This document shows, in pieces, positions 52,701-60,446 of a stretch of 64,000 nt of DNA (positions within the stretch are counted from its first letter, which is position 1; each line of letters starts with the position of its first letter). This DNA is from Dyadobacter frigoris (lineage in GTDB: Bacteria; Bacteroidota; Bacteroidia; Cytophagales; Spirosomataceae): positions 124,391 through 188,390 of the forward strand of contig NZ_SZVO01000011.1 in assembly GCF_005280585.1 (NCBI RefSeq). The letters run 5' to 3'. A model generated the notes under the pieces. It was not told where the DNA came from, searched no databases, and was given only the letters and a program-made list of their open reading frames with translations. The translations under genes were made by a program, and so were the position numbers.

Positions 52701-55092
52701 TTAAACGTGCTCTAACGCTTACCCAATAAGTTTGGTCCTTTGACAAACCACTGAAGGTATAATTATTATTTGTTGTTGTTGCAACAGAAACCATTTCATC
52801 TCCCTGGAGTATCATTACCTCATAATCTGTTGCACCCGGAACTGCATCCCAGTTCATAGCAATATATCCCTCACATTGAACCGGACTTAATGCAGGTGTT
52901 GGCACGCCAATAATCGTAAAAGCTTCGCTGACACTAACTTGATTTGTACCGTTCTTAGTAATTTTTACTTTTGCCTGGCTCGTCGTTACAGCAGGAACTG
53001 TCCAGCTAAGCTGGCGAAGACTTGCGTCAACAGCCGTATTAATATCAATCCAGGAGGAACCATTATCGACAGAATATTGAACCGAAAATCCGTTTGAATC
53101 ATTGCCGAAAGAATCCCAGTTGATGTACATCACATCACCATCTTTCACATGCTCATTTCCGATCGGATAAGTAATTGTCGTCTCAATGGGAACGGCGTCA
53201 TATACGACAAAATATTCCTGTCTTGGATTTTGATTGATTGCGGTCCCTTTAATTGTGATCGTATAATTACCTGCATTTGGTTTATCAATTACAACCTGTT
53301 CAATATTGTTGATATGGTCAGCACCGGTTGTTGCAGCGTTATTTACGTTTAAAGGAGCCGCATCTAAAAGTTTTGGCAAGGTCTTTACAGACGATGCATC
53401 GGTAACTTCCAGATCCAGGTCATTTACCAGCGTCTGGCTGGAAAGAATTGCTGCGGGAGGATCATTCCAATAAAGCATTACTTTCAACTGCGCAGTATTT
53501 TCAGGTACCGCAATAACATGTGTTTTGGAAGAACCATTGGTCAGAGAATCATCCGCATAACTTTTGCTTTCCATCATTTTCACCGAACGCAAGAGATTTA
53601 CCCAGCCAAAACCGTATTTATAATCCGGCCCTGCATTTCCCTTATCTATTCCTCCATTACAGATCAGCGCTTTCACCAATCCACTTTTCGGAGTTGCGCC
53701 GTCATTCAGCTTTCTGAATTGCTGATAGAGCAAGGCAATACTACCGGTAACCGCAGGCGTTGCCATACTTGTACCAGAAGACGTACCATATATATTGGTT
53801 GGTATTGTTGATGTAATATTCATTCCCTGCGCAACAATCTCAGGCTTAATACGTCCATCCTTGGCAGGACCTCTGCTTGAACTTTCAGCAATATCACCTT
53901 CAAGTGTTGTGTTACCTACGCTGATTATATTTTTTGCAGATTGATATCCTCCTAAAACATTTCCAAAACCGCTTGGAAAAGGACTGCAGGCACTTGTACC
54001 ACTATTACCCGCCGCAAAAACATTTTGTAAATAAGGCATCTGAAAAGCCTGCTGGTCCAATATCTGGGAATATAAATCATATGTACCAAATGACTCGCAG
54101 CTGGTTACATCATTGCCGTACGAATTATTGGTAACAACCATACCATAATCTTTTACGTAAGTTGGCAAATAAGCCAGGATATTAGAAAAATAATGAGCCA
54201 GAATCGTCGCCTTTGGGGCATATCCTTTGTACTTTTCATTGACAATCCCTGCTCCGCCAAGGGTTCCCATGACATGCAGACCGTGCGAGCCGCTTACATC
54301 CACAGCTTCCCTGTTAATAATCCGGTTTGTAAAATCAACATGTAAAAGCGGATCTGAATTATCTCCAATACCTATTACAACACCTTCTCCATGCAAATTA
54401 CGATTTCCCGACACAGAAGAACCCAGTACGTTTGCCCGTGCATTTACAGTGCTATGATCATTTATAGGTGTATCTTCCTTCGGAATGGCCTGAACATATT
54501 GGACAAACGGCAGCAAAGCCAGCTCACCCAGACGGCTTACAGGTATACGTAATTCCAATACTCCGTAATTCTTAAAAAGATCAGAAGTAATCGAAAAATT
54601 TTTATTTCTTAATTCATCAGCAACTTCCTGAAATAAAAATGTTTTGGGAAAACTTACCCAAACATCAACCGTGCCGGCAAGTTTGACTGCGTGCGTAGGA
54701 AAATTCCCATTAGCCAGGGAAACCTGCATTTTCTGGCTGGCCGATAATTCAATTACCGATCTTACCCTAACACGCTGTAACGCAGCACTTGAAAGATTCC
54801 CTGTGATCGTTGCCGAATAAGCGTTATTAGGAATGTAGTCGAGCAGCTGTATACCATTTTCTTTTAATTCCTTAGTTTCCGCTTCTGTCGGAATTCCTTC
54901 AAATTGTATGATGACAAATGACTTCCTGTTAAGCGAAGTCATTTTACGGTTTAATTCAGCAACGCCTGCCACAGAGATATTTTTTTCCGGAGTGAACGAT
55001 TCGTTCCTCAATAAAAGCCGATACTGCGCAAATGCAGCATTAGAGATAAGCATAACTAATGTAGCAAGGAGGTAGAATTTTTTCAATATCAT
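49708..55092 (-). CDS. Giant T9SS-exported subtilisin-like protease
   Basis: The 1794-aa product has a signal peptide (YLLATLVMLISNAAFAQ), a propeptide-like region (~25-205), and an S8 catalytic domain (~215-510): Asp244 in GIGDNSD, His270 in SHGLHVMGT, oxyanion Asn363 in AAGNSG and Ser442 in GTSMATP. Beyond it lie a proprotein-convertase-like beta domain, an Fn3-like module (~735-815), CARDB-type beta repeats (~830-930 and ~1140-1230), MAM-like modules with long beta stretches, and a C-terminal sorting domain (last ~80 residues, VYPNPSKDIFNI ... GLYLFEV). The latter marks it as cargo of the type IX secretion system, likely surface-attached or released. The ATG at 55092 is chosen over an adjacent TTG. 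Confidence 0.93.
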   Translation of the reverse strand: MILKKFYLLATLVMLISNAAFAQYRLLLRNESFTPEKNISVAGVAELNRKMTSLNRKSFVIIQFEGIPTEAETKELKENGIQLLDYIPNNAYSATITGNLSSAALQRVRVRSVIELSASQKMQVSLANGNFPTHAVKLAGTVDVWVSFPKTFLFQEVADELRNKNFSITSDLFKNYGVLELRIPVSRLGELALLPFVQYVQAIPKEDTPINDHSTVNARANVLGSSVSGNRNLHGEGVVIGIGDNSDPLLHVDFTNRIINREAVDVSGSHGLHVMGTLGGAGIVNEKYKGYAPKATILAHYFSNILAYLPTYVKDYGMVVTNNSYGNDVTSCESFGTYDLYSQILDQQAFQMPYLQNVFAAGNSGTSACSPFPSGFGNVLGGYQSAKNIISVGNTTLEGDIAESSSRGPAKDGRIKPEIVAQGMNITSTIPTNIYGTSSGTSMATPAVTGSIALLYQQFRKLNDGATPKSGLVKALICNGGIDKGNAGPDYKYGFGWVNLLRSVKMMESKSYADDSLTNGSSKTHVIAVPENTAQLKVMLYWNDPPAAILSSQTLVNDLDLEVTDASSVKTLPKLLDAAPLNVNNAATTGADHINNIEQVVIDKPNAGNYTITIKGTAINQNPRQEYFVVYDAVPIETTITYPIGNEHVKDGDVMYINWDSFGNDSNGFSVQYSVDNGSSWIDINTAVDASLRQLSWTVPAVTTSQAKVKITKNGTNQVSVSEAFTIIGVPTPALSPVQCEGYIAMNWDAVPGATDYEVMILQGDEMVSVATTTNNNYTFSGLSKDQTYWVSVRARLNGNPGRRGVALSRKPDSGSCAGAISDNDLKIDAILTPVSSGRKLTSTELSASTSVKVRIKNLDDISSNGNFNVSYYLDNNLVREQTISPVITAGGTYDHTFDLTADLSAVRSYVLKVVVNKAGDAIVANNSLTKTFAQLSNNSVSMPFSDDMEALPQQEYFTRQMGLSGSDRYDFTGSTASGRIRTFVNSGVAYSGNRALTMDTDRYMADGNTNYLDATFNLSAFNTATDDIRMNFRYRNHGEASSADNKVWIRGKDTDAWIEVYNLFTNQSGVTEAYKLSADIEISHILSANGKIFSPSFQIRWGQFGKLLVSDVYNGAGYSFDNIQLFQVSNDAQLVSLNNPVGGCGMGNSELVKVTVRNNSANDLSQIPVKFQIDNGAIIAETIASLNGKTNVDYTFQSTADLSGPGPHIVKVWTDLSSDSNRSNDVIITEMYNSPVISSFPYLEDFEKGSGFWYTGGTNVSLAYGTPSSPKVSSAASGTKAWKTGLSGSYSVNETSYLYSPCLDVRGMVVPTLSFNVALDFEDCGKAACDFAYMEYSTDGITWRRLGANNIGTNWYNKTYANNNAWSIQDYTRWHVATIALPAGSANLRLRFVVKSDGDITREGIAIDDIHIYDNRNSIYDGSSMSVAAASSAGEKEWVNYTSNGALIASVYANNQNLGATDVRVYMNSGSSIRITNGQYYGNRNITIKPANYILSDSVTVRFYFLDTETEKLIAATGCTGCGKPASATELGISKYSDSNDANEDGSIANNNSSGWLFINAPKVRKVPFDKGYYAEFKVKNLSEFWLSKETMGVVTPLPVELLSFTARKKDGPDSSPDVITEWVTSSEVNFSHFEVEVAKGNDALKLGQFIKLGDVLADGSPKSGQHYSFVDYEANKSDVRYYRLKMVDLDETFQYSRAVAVVIDNKIDWQVYPNPSKDIFNIVYQASAGEQVSVNVIDLTGRYSSKNNLSANGSIQKHQINLGSAQFSPGLYLFEVVAGKKKEVFRVMKSSN

Positions 55093-55420
55093 CAATTTTT
55101 AAAGTAGAAGTATTTCAATATATTTTGGAGAATTACTTCTAATGTTAAATAAAAATTAATTAGATACAATATATAGACTACTATTTTTTATTGCCAAAAT
55201 TTTAGATGTTTAAAAACCATTAAATAAATCCTATGTTTCAGATTTGTTTATTATTTAATTCAGATCCCATCTCATTGAAATGTGTTTTTGTTATTCAAGA
55301 CAGAGTGAAGTAACTTCGTCGCCTCTAACAGAGAATATTTCAAAAAAACAATTCGTTTCCCACTTCGTAAACTGCTGCTGTTCAACTGAAACAGCGTTTA
55401 TGATTCCTAATTCTGTACTT
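55093..55420. other. AT-rich divergent gap between the subtilisin gene and aroE
   Basis: No supportable gene, repeat or exact promoter consensus was found. The frame of aroE is open from 55280, but the extra residues (Cys- and Ser-rich) do not resemble AroE, so this stretch is treated as non-coding. Confidence 0.5.
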
Positions 55421-56194
55421 ATGGATTTATATGGTTTAATAGGTTTCCCCCTTACACATTCTTTTTCCAAGCGTTATTTCTCCGAAAAATTTGTCCGTGA
55501 AGGAATTTTGAATTGCAGCTACGATCTTTATGAAATGCCAAAGCTCGAAAACCTCTCCGCATTACTAAAAAGGCATCCGGAATTAAAAGGTTTAAATGTT
55601 ACAATCCCATACAAACAGGACGTGATACCTTTTCTGGACGATCTGGATGATGCATCTGCTGAGCGAATAGGTGCAGTAAATACCATAAAAGTTTTTGCAG
55701 ACGGAAGTACAAAAGGCTACAATACAGATTATTACGGATTCAGACAATCCATATCTGAGTGGATGGACCGCCGTGGGGAGGCTTGCTGTAACTTTAAAGC
55801 CTTAGTGTTGGGTAATGGTGGTGCGGCACAAGCCGTGAAAACAGCTTTGGAAGATATGAAAACGGAATATGTAATTGTATCAAGACAAAAAAGTGCCGAT
55901 TCCATTACTTACGAAGAATTGACGCAGGAGATCATGGAAAGCCATCTTCTGATCATTAATACTACACCGCTAGGCACTTTCCCGAATACCGAAACTTGCC
56001 CGGAAATTCCATATCAGTTTATTTCCAAAGGCCATTTCATGTACGATTTAGTCTACAACCCTACTACAACGCTTTTCATGAAAAACGGTGCCGCGCAGGG
56101 AGCGGTTGTTCACAACGGGTTAAAAATGCTGGAAATGCAGGCGGAAAAAGCATGGGATATCTGGACTTCAGAAGAGGAAATGTGGAGTGTTTAG
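55421..56194 (+). CDS. aroE: Shikimate dehydrogenase
   Basis: Reduces 3-dehydroshikimate with NADPH in aromatic amino acid synthesis. The start at 55421 gives MDLYGLIGFPLTHSFSKRYF, the family N-terminus, and 257 aa; ATG at 55400 is an alternative adding seven residues. Substrate-binding SLTHS-like motif (PLTHSFSK, 10-17), catalytic Lys65 in NVTIPYK and Asp103 in GYNTDYYGF are present, followed by a nucleotide-binding LGNGGAAQAV loop. It is next to accessory genes but shows no sign of being part of their unit. Confidence 0.95.
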   Translation: MDLYGLIGFPLTHSFSKRYFSEKFVREGILNCSYDLYEMPKLENLSALLKRHPELKGLNVTIPYKQDVIPFLDDLDDASAERIGAVNTIKVFADGSTKGYNTDYYGFRQSISEWMDRRGEACCNFKALVLGNGGAAQAVKTALEDMKTEYVIVSRQKSADSITYEELTQEIMESHLLIINTTPLGTFPNTETCPEIPYQFISKGHFMYDLVYNPTTTLFMKNGAAQGAVVHNGLKMLEMQAEKAWDIWTSEEEMWSV

Positions 56195-56251
56195 GAATAA
56201 ATGGTTTATCGCCACATACCAGTTTAGTAATGCTAATCTTTTCACATACAA

Positions 56252-56283
56252 TTTGTCAATAAAGTCAATTTTTCGTAAATTCA
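56252..56283 (+). promoter_or_regulatory. Promoter-like elements abutting the GNAT-like gene
   Basis: TTTG (56252-56255), 20 nt, then TAAATTCA (56276-56283), which keeps TA and two of the four final consensus bases. Only four bases separate it from the GTG start, the same geometry as at the vapB locus. Confidence 0.25.
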
Positions 56284-56287
56284 TTTA

Positions 56288-56815
56288 GTGAAAAGAAAGC
56301 AATCCAGTCAACTTGATTTCATTGTAGATAAGCTGACAAATTCAATTGAAAACGCCAGGTCAGGTGACAGTTTCCCGACAAGTATTTCTTTATTAACCAG
56401 TGAAGAAATTAAAGGAGTTAACAAAAAAAGTGAATGGCGATTTGATTGGCACAATGAGATTAACAGATCGAAAAGGGAAGTTTTTAAATTAACAATTGCA
56501 AACAATCCGAAAATAATCCAAGGAATTATTAGTTTAGAGGTAAAGCCAGATCATATTTATATGCACTTGATTGAAAGTGCACCTTTCAATATTGGAAGAG
56601 ATAAAACTTATTTTGGTGTACCGGGAAATTTAGTAGCATTCGCTTGTCAATATTCATTTCAACATGCTAATGATGGCTATGTCTCATTTATCGCTAAGAC
56701 AGCTTTAATTAATCATTACATTGACACATTGGGTGCTATTAATGTAAGTGGACATCTTATGGTAATAAATACGAAAACCGCATTAGATCTAATACAAAGA
56801 TATTTCCAAAACTAG
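56288..56815 (+). CDS. GNAT-like protein, possible toxin of a two-gene unit
   Basis: The 175-aa protein starts with GTG (the only sensible start in this frame). The middle and end suggest a GNAT acyltransferase fold: the strand-loop ISLEVKPDHIYMHLIESAPF, a CoA-loop-like YFGVPGNLVAFACQYSF, and a final strand-helix FIAKTALINHYIDTLGA. The RxxGxG/A pyrophosphate loop is not classical. A 58-aa acidic ORF follows after 9 bases. I recall similar pairs in Bacteroidota genomes but cannot verify it here. Toxin, modification enzyme or other acyltransferase all remain possible. Confidence 0.6.
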   Translation: MKRKQSSQLDFIVDKLTNSIENARSGDSFPTSISLLTSEEIKGVNKKSEWRFDWHNEINRSKREVFKLTIANNPKIIQGIISLEVKPDHIYMHLIESAPFNIGRDKTYFGVPGNLVAFACQYSFQHANDGYVSFIAKTALINHYIDTLGAINVSGHLMVINTKTALDLIQRYFQN

Positions 56816-56824
56816 CGTAACATT

Positions 56825-57001
56825 ATGGGACTGATAAAAGAGCCTCTTGAAGTTGATTTTATAGTTGATTCAAGACCATTAACAACAGATGAAGAAACTG
56901 CCATTAGTGAGTTTATTAAATCGGATAAAGAAAAAAAATCCTTAGAAACTAATACAAAAGTTTCAGTATTTCATAAAGTTCCGAAGACCGAAAAGGTCTA
57001 A
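56825..57001 (+). CDS. Small acidic ORF paired with the GNAT-like gene
   Basis: A 58-codon ORF from ATG at 56825 to TAA at 56999-57001. The product begins MGLIKEPLEVDFIVDSRPLT and continues with a helical ETAISEFIKSDKEKK, then a Lys-rich end. Nine bases separate it from the GNAT-like gene, and its stop overlaps the ribD stop on the other strand. No known DNA-binding motif is visible. By size and position it could be an antitoxin-like partner, which is inference. Confidence 0.6.
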   Translation: MGLIKEPLEVDFIVDSRPLTTDEETAISEFIKSDKEKKSLETNTKVSVFHKVPKTEKV

Positions 57002-58065
57002 GAATTCAAATAATAACTCCACAAATCATCCTGAACCTTTTCAGCACCTGTCAATATTCCCATTGGCAGTGGTGCCTTAATTCCGCTACCGATTGTTTTC
57101 AAACTCTGGCATCTTCTTATTTCATCCCACAAACCTGACTCTAAAAACGAAGACAAAACTTTTGCTCCTCCTTCAACCAGCACCGATTGAATACCTCGTT
57201 TATGAAGTTTATGAAGAATTTCTTCTATTTCGTTTTCACCCTGAGTTATTTTCAAAAAGGAAATATTAAAATTTTCAGAATATCTTTCCGGAATAGTAAC
57301 CGGCTCCGTTTCTTTATTATAGTTAACAACAATGGTTGGTTGTACGTTATCGAATAAATTTAAAGAATCCGGAAGTTGAAGATTTCGATCCAAAACAATT
57401 CTTACCGGATTTCTTCCTTCCCATTGACGGACATTTAATTTCGGATCATCATTTACCGCCGTATTATATCCAATCAAAATAGCATCTTCTTCCGCCCTCC
57501 ATTTATGCACTTGCATTCCGGAAAACTCACCACTGATCTGTATCGGTTCTCCGTCTTTTCCTGCCAAAAAACCGTCCGCGGTTTCAGCCCACTTTAAAAT
57601 AATATAAGGCCGTTTTTTTATAAAACTGGTAAAAAAACGTTTATTTAATTTCAATCCTTCATCAGCTAAAACGTCACAAACCACTTCAATTCCAGCAGAA
57701 CGTAAAAGTGAAATCCCTCTGCCCGATACCAAAGGATTAGGATCTCCATTGCAGATAACCACTTTTTTGACATTTCTGCTGACCAGCAGATCCGCGCAGG
57801 GAGGTGTTTTTCCTGTGTGTGAACAAGGCTCCAACGTAACATACGCAGTCGCCTCAGAGAACAGATGACCATTATTTCTTTTTTCTACGTCCTCAACAGC
57901 ATGCACTTCGGCATGAGGACCGCCGTATTGCCGGTGCCAGCCTTCTCCGATAATCCGGTCATTATGTACAATCACACATCCGACCATAGGGTTTGGACTG
58001 ACACTTCCACGACCATATTCTGCAAGCAATAATGCCCGCTGCATCCACTTGATATCCTCGTTCAT
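56998..58065 (-). CDS. ribD: Riboflavin biosynthesis deaminase/reductase
   Basis: The bifunctional enzyme of riboflavin synthesis. The ATG at 58065 gives MNEDIKWMQRALLLAEYG and 355 aa; the longer frame adds 29 unconserved residues. The N-terminal deaminase domain (1-~145) has the zinc site His51-Glu53 in HAEVHA and Cys81/Cys90 in PCSHTGKTPPC. The C-terminal reductase domain (~150-355) has ILKWAETADGF, and ends IKAPLPMGILTGAEKVQDDL. No FMN riboswitch-like leader was recognised upstream. It converges with a small ORF and diverges from prmC. Confidence 0.95.
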   Translation of the reverse strand: MNEDIKWMQRALLLAEYGRGSVSPNPMVGCVIVHNDRIIGEGWHRQYGGPHAEVHAVEDVEKRNNGHLFSEATAYVTLEPCSHTGKTPPCADLLVSRNVKKVVICNGDPNPLVSGRGISLLRSAGIEVVCDVLADEGLKLNKRFFTSFIKKRPYIILKWAETADGFLAGKDGEPIQISGEFSGMQVHKWRAEEDAILIGYNTAVNDDPKLNVRQWEGRNPVRIVLDRNLQLPDSLNLFDNVQPTIVVNYNKETEPVTIPERYSENFNISFLKITQGENEIEEILHKLHKRGIQSVLVEGGAKVLSSFLESGLWDEIRRCQSLKTIGSGIKAPLPMGILTGAEKVQDDLWSYYLNS

Positions 58066-58099
58066 TTGACAAAAATACAAACCTCGTTTCAAACTCAAC

Positions 58100-58130
58100 T
58101 TTCGTGAGTTCTTATAATTTGCTAACTTTC
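58100..58130 (+). promoter_or_regulatory. Possible prmC promoter
   Basis: TTTC (58100-58103), exactly 19 nt, then TAACTTTC (58123-58130): each element differs from the Bacteroidota consensus by one terminal base. It lies 28 bases ahead of the prmC ATG. Confidence 0.35.
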
Positions 58131-58158
58131 CGACATCAGAATAAAAAATCAACTAAAA

Positions 58159-59022
58159 ATGACTTCGGCTCGTCAGTTATATCAACATATTGTTAGTGGA
58201 ATTAAAGTTTATCCGCCCAAAGAAACCCAGGCCATAGCGTTCATGCTTCTGGAACATTATATGCGGTTAAGAAACATCGATGTTCTCGTTGATCGTCCTG
58301 TTCCTGAAAATACTGCGCAGCCTGACTGGGAGGGAATTATTGAACGATTAAACAATAATGAACCTGTTCAGCATATTATAGGATCAACAGAATTTTGCGG
58401 ACTTGAATTCCGCGTTTCATCATCGGTTTTAATACCTCGCCCGGAAACAGAAGAACTGGTTCAAATGGTAACGCGCGATTATGCCGAACCCGACAAAGAT
58501 GTTTCCATTCTTGACATAGGTACCGGTAGCGGCTGTATTGCTATTGTTCTGGCACGTTTTCTTCCGCATGTTACTGTTCACGCCTGGGATGTTTCGGATG
58601 AAGCACTTTCTGTGGCGCGTGAAAATGCAAGACAACTCATTGCAGATGTGCAGTTTGCAAAGCAGGATATGCTTAATGTAACATTTCCATTGCCCGGAAA
58701 TATTATTAAATTCGACTGTCTGGTAAGTAATCCACCTTACGTAACATACTCGGAAGCGGAAACCATGCGCCCGAATGTACTTCGTTTTGAACCACATGAA
58801 GCACTTTTTGTAGAAGATAGCGACCCGCAATTATTCTATAAAGCCATTGCTGATTTTGGAATTCATCATCTTAAAACCGGCGGAAAATGTTACGTGGAAA
58901 TCAACGAACATTTTGGTGCAGGAACAAAACAGGTTTTTGAAGAAAGAAATTATAAGCAAGTCGAAATTCTTCGCGACATTCACGGAAAAGACAGATTTGT
59001 GCGTGCGGTTTGGGATAAATAA
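58159..59022 (+). CDS. prmC: Release factor glutamine N5-methyltransferase
   Basis: Methylates the GGQ glutamine of release factors RF1 and RF2. The 287-aa protein has the PrmC N-terminal helical domain (1-~75), the SAM-binding motif DIGTGSG (119-125), and the catalytic NPPY (191-194), preceded by LIPRPETEELV, all family signatures. Divergent from ribD across 93 bases. Confidence 0.95.
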   Translation: MTSARQLYQHIVSGIKVYPPKETQAIAFMLLEHYMRLRNIDVLVDRPVPENTAQPDWEGIIERLNNNEPVQHIIGSTEFCGLEFRVSSSVLIPRPETEELVQMVTRDYAEPDKDVSILDIGTGSGCIAIVLARFLPHVTVHAWDVSDEALSVARENARQLIADVQFAKQDMLNVTFPLPGNIIKFDCLVSNPPYVTYSEAETMRPNVLRFEPHEALFVEDSDPQLFYKAIADFGIHHLKTGGKCYVEINEHFGAGTKQVFEERNYKQVEILRDIHGKDRFVRAVWDK

Positions 59023-59063
59023 TCAAACTGTAATAAAAAATTGAGTCAGCAAATAGTGCGGTA

Positions 59064-59090
59064 CAAATCCCGAAGGGATGACATTATTAT
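59064..59090 (+). repeat. Palindromic repeat, copy 1
   Basis: CAAATCCCGAAGGGATGACAT and flank: a 5-bp hairpin ATCCC/GGGAT with a GAA loop, followed by GACATTATTAT. A second copy lies 24 bases downstream with a compensatory base-pair change in the stem. Confidence 0.65.
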
Positions 59091-59114
59091 AGGGTGATCT
59101 GACCTGGCAACCAA

Positions 59115-59143
59115 CAAACCCCGAAGGGGTGACATAGGATTAT
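59115..59143 (+). repeat. Palindromic repeat, copy 2
   Basis: CAAACCCCGAAGGGGTGACAT and flank: the same unit as copy 1 but with stem ACCCC/GGGGT. One T-A pair becomes C-G, preserving the hairpin. Confidence 0.65.
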
Positions 59144-59210
59144 CAACCAACTGTCAATAACAAAAAATTCTTTGCTAAACCCCGGAAATCCGTGGTAAAA
59201 TAAACACTAC

Positions 59211-60164
59211 ATGTATTTAGAAAAAGTAAAAGAAGTACTTGACGAAATGAAAAAGGTAGTGGTTGGGCAGGATAGACTGCTTAACAGATTACTTATCGGA
59301 CTTTTTACCGGCGGGCATATTCTCCTGGAAGGTGTTCCCGGGCTAGCCAAAACGCTTACGATCAACGTAATGGCAAAAGTGCTGCAACTGGATTTTCGCC
59401 GCATACAGTTTACCCCCGATTTATTACCGGCCGATTTGATTGGTACAATGATCTACAAGCCAAAAATCGGAGATTATGAAGTTAAAAAAGGACCCATTTT
59501 TTCCAATATTATTCTGGCTGATGAAGTGAACCGTTCTCCTGCAAAAGTGCAGTCCGCGCTTTTGGAAGCAATGCAGGAAAAACAGGTTACAATTGGCGAC
59601 CAGACTTATTTGCTCGACAAACCGTTTGTTGTACTCGCCACACAAAATCCGGTTGAACAGGAAGGAACTTATCCCTTGCCGGAAGCGCAGATTGACCGGT
59701 TTATGATGAAAGTCTATGTGGATTATCTTAATAAAACCGAAGAACTGGAAGTAATGCGTAGAATGTCAAATATCAATTTTGACTATAAGATCAAACCGAT
59801 CCTGAATAAGGAAGATCTTTTTGCTATTCGTGAAAATGTAAATAATGTAAATATTTCAGAAACGCTGGAACGTTATATTATTGAACTTGTTTTTGCAACC
59901 CGTCGGCCTTTGGATTATGGTTTAAGAGATGAAGCGCGGTATATTCAGTTTGGTGTTTCTCCACGTGCGACGATTTATCTAAACAGAGCTGCAAAAGCAC
60001 TTGCTTATCTGGAAGGCCGTGATTATGTTTTACCTGAAGATATTAAAGAGTTGGCTCCAGATATCATGAACCACCGGATTTTATTGAATTATGAAGCGGA
60101 AGCGGATGGCGTAAAAACTACGACGATCATTGATTCAATATTGAGGAAAGTGGCAATTGGGTAA
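59211..60164 (+). CDS. MoxR family AAA+ ATPase
   Basis: A 317-aa chaperone-type ATPase with Walker A GVPGLAKTL (41-49), Walker B ILADEVNRSP, sensor AVLATQNPVEQEGTYPLPEAQ-like region and the C-terminal lid domain. MoxR proteins assist folding or maturation of partner complexes, often together with VWA/DUF58 proteins. No DUF58 or VWA gene lies next to it in this window, which is unusual and leaves its partner unidentified. Confidence 0.92.
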   Translation: MYLEKVKEVLDEMKKVVVGQDRLLNRLLIGLFTGGHILLEGVPGLAKTLTINVMAKVLQLDFRRIQFTPDLLPADLIGTMIYKPKIGDYEVKKGPIFSNIILADEVNRSPAKVQSALLEAMQEKQVTIGDQTYLLDKPFVVLATQNPVEQEGTYPLPEAQIDRFMMKVYVDYLNKTEELEVMRRMSNINFDYKIKPILNKEDLFAIRENVNNVNISETLERYIIELVFATRRPLDYGLRDEARYIQFGVSPRATIYLNRAAKALAYLEGRDYVLPEDIKELAPDIMNHRILLNYEAEADGVKTTTIIDSILRKVAIG

Positions 60165-60186
60165 TTATTAAATTTCTAAAAATAAA

Positions 60187-60396
60187 TCAGGGCACCGGAT
60201 CATGTCCGTGACCTCCCCAGGGATGGCATCTTGAAAACCGTTTCAATCCCATCGGAACACCTTTCAAAACACCATATTTTGTAATGGCCTGAATCATATA
60301 TTGTGAACAGGTAGGCGTATAACGGCAGGAATTGGGTAGATACGGTGATAAAACACCTTGATAAATTCGTACCAGGCCAATGAGTAAAAATTTCAT
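60187..60396 (-). CDS. yidD: Membrane protein insertion efficiency factor YidD
   Basis: A 69-aa protein with the YidD pattern: N-terminal amphipathic stretch MKFLLIGLVRIYQGVLSPYL, CRYTPTCSQYMIQAI with the paired cysteines, and GVPMGLKRFSRCHPWGGHG. It supports YidC-mediated membrane protein insertion. The usual rnpA-yidC neighbours are absent; it is divergent from lgt, and the lgt promoter overlaps its 5' end. Confidence 0.93.
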   Translation of the reverse strand: MKFLLIGLVRIYQGVLSPYLPNSCRYTPTCSQYMIQAITKYGVLKGVPMGLKRFSRCHPWGGHGHDPVP

Positions 60397-60426
60397 TTTG
60401 CTTCGTTGTGTAAAGTATTATCTTTG
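60397..60426 (+). promoter_or_regulatory. Promoter of lgt
   Basis: TTTG (60397-60400), 18 nt, then TATCTTTG (60419-60426), both exact matches to the Bacteroidota elements with a spacing one base short of 19. It lies 20 bases before the lgt ATG and touches the yidD start. Confidence 0.6.
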
Positions 60427-60446
60427 ACAATTAACATCATAAACGC

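Noticed and set aside
55280..55420. N-terminal extension of aroE
   Set aside because: The extra 47 residues are Cys/Ser-rich and unlike any AroE N-terminus; internal ATG codons fit the family.
56815..58158. A riboflavin (FMN) riboswitch near ribD
   Set aside because: The region upstream of ribD is only 93 bases and shows none of the conserved FMN element pairing.
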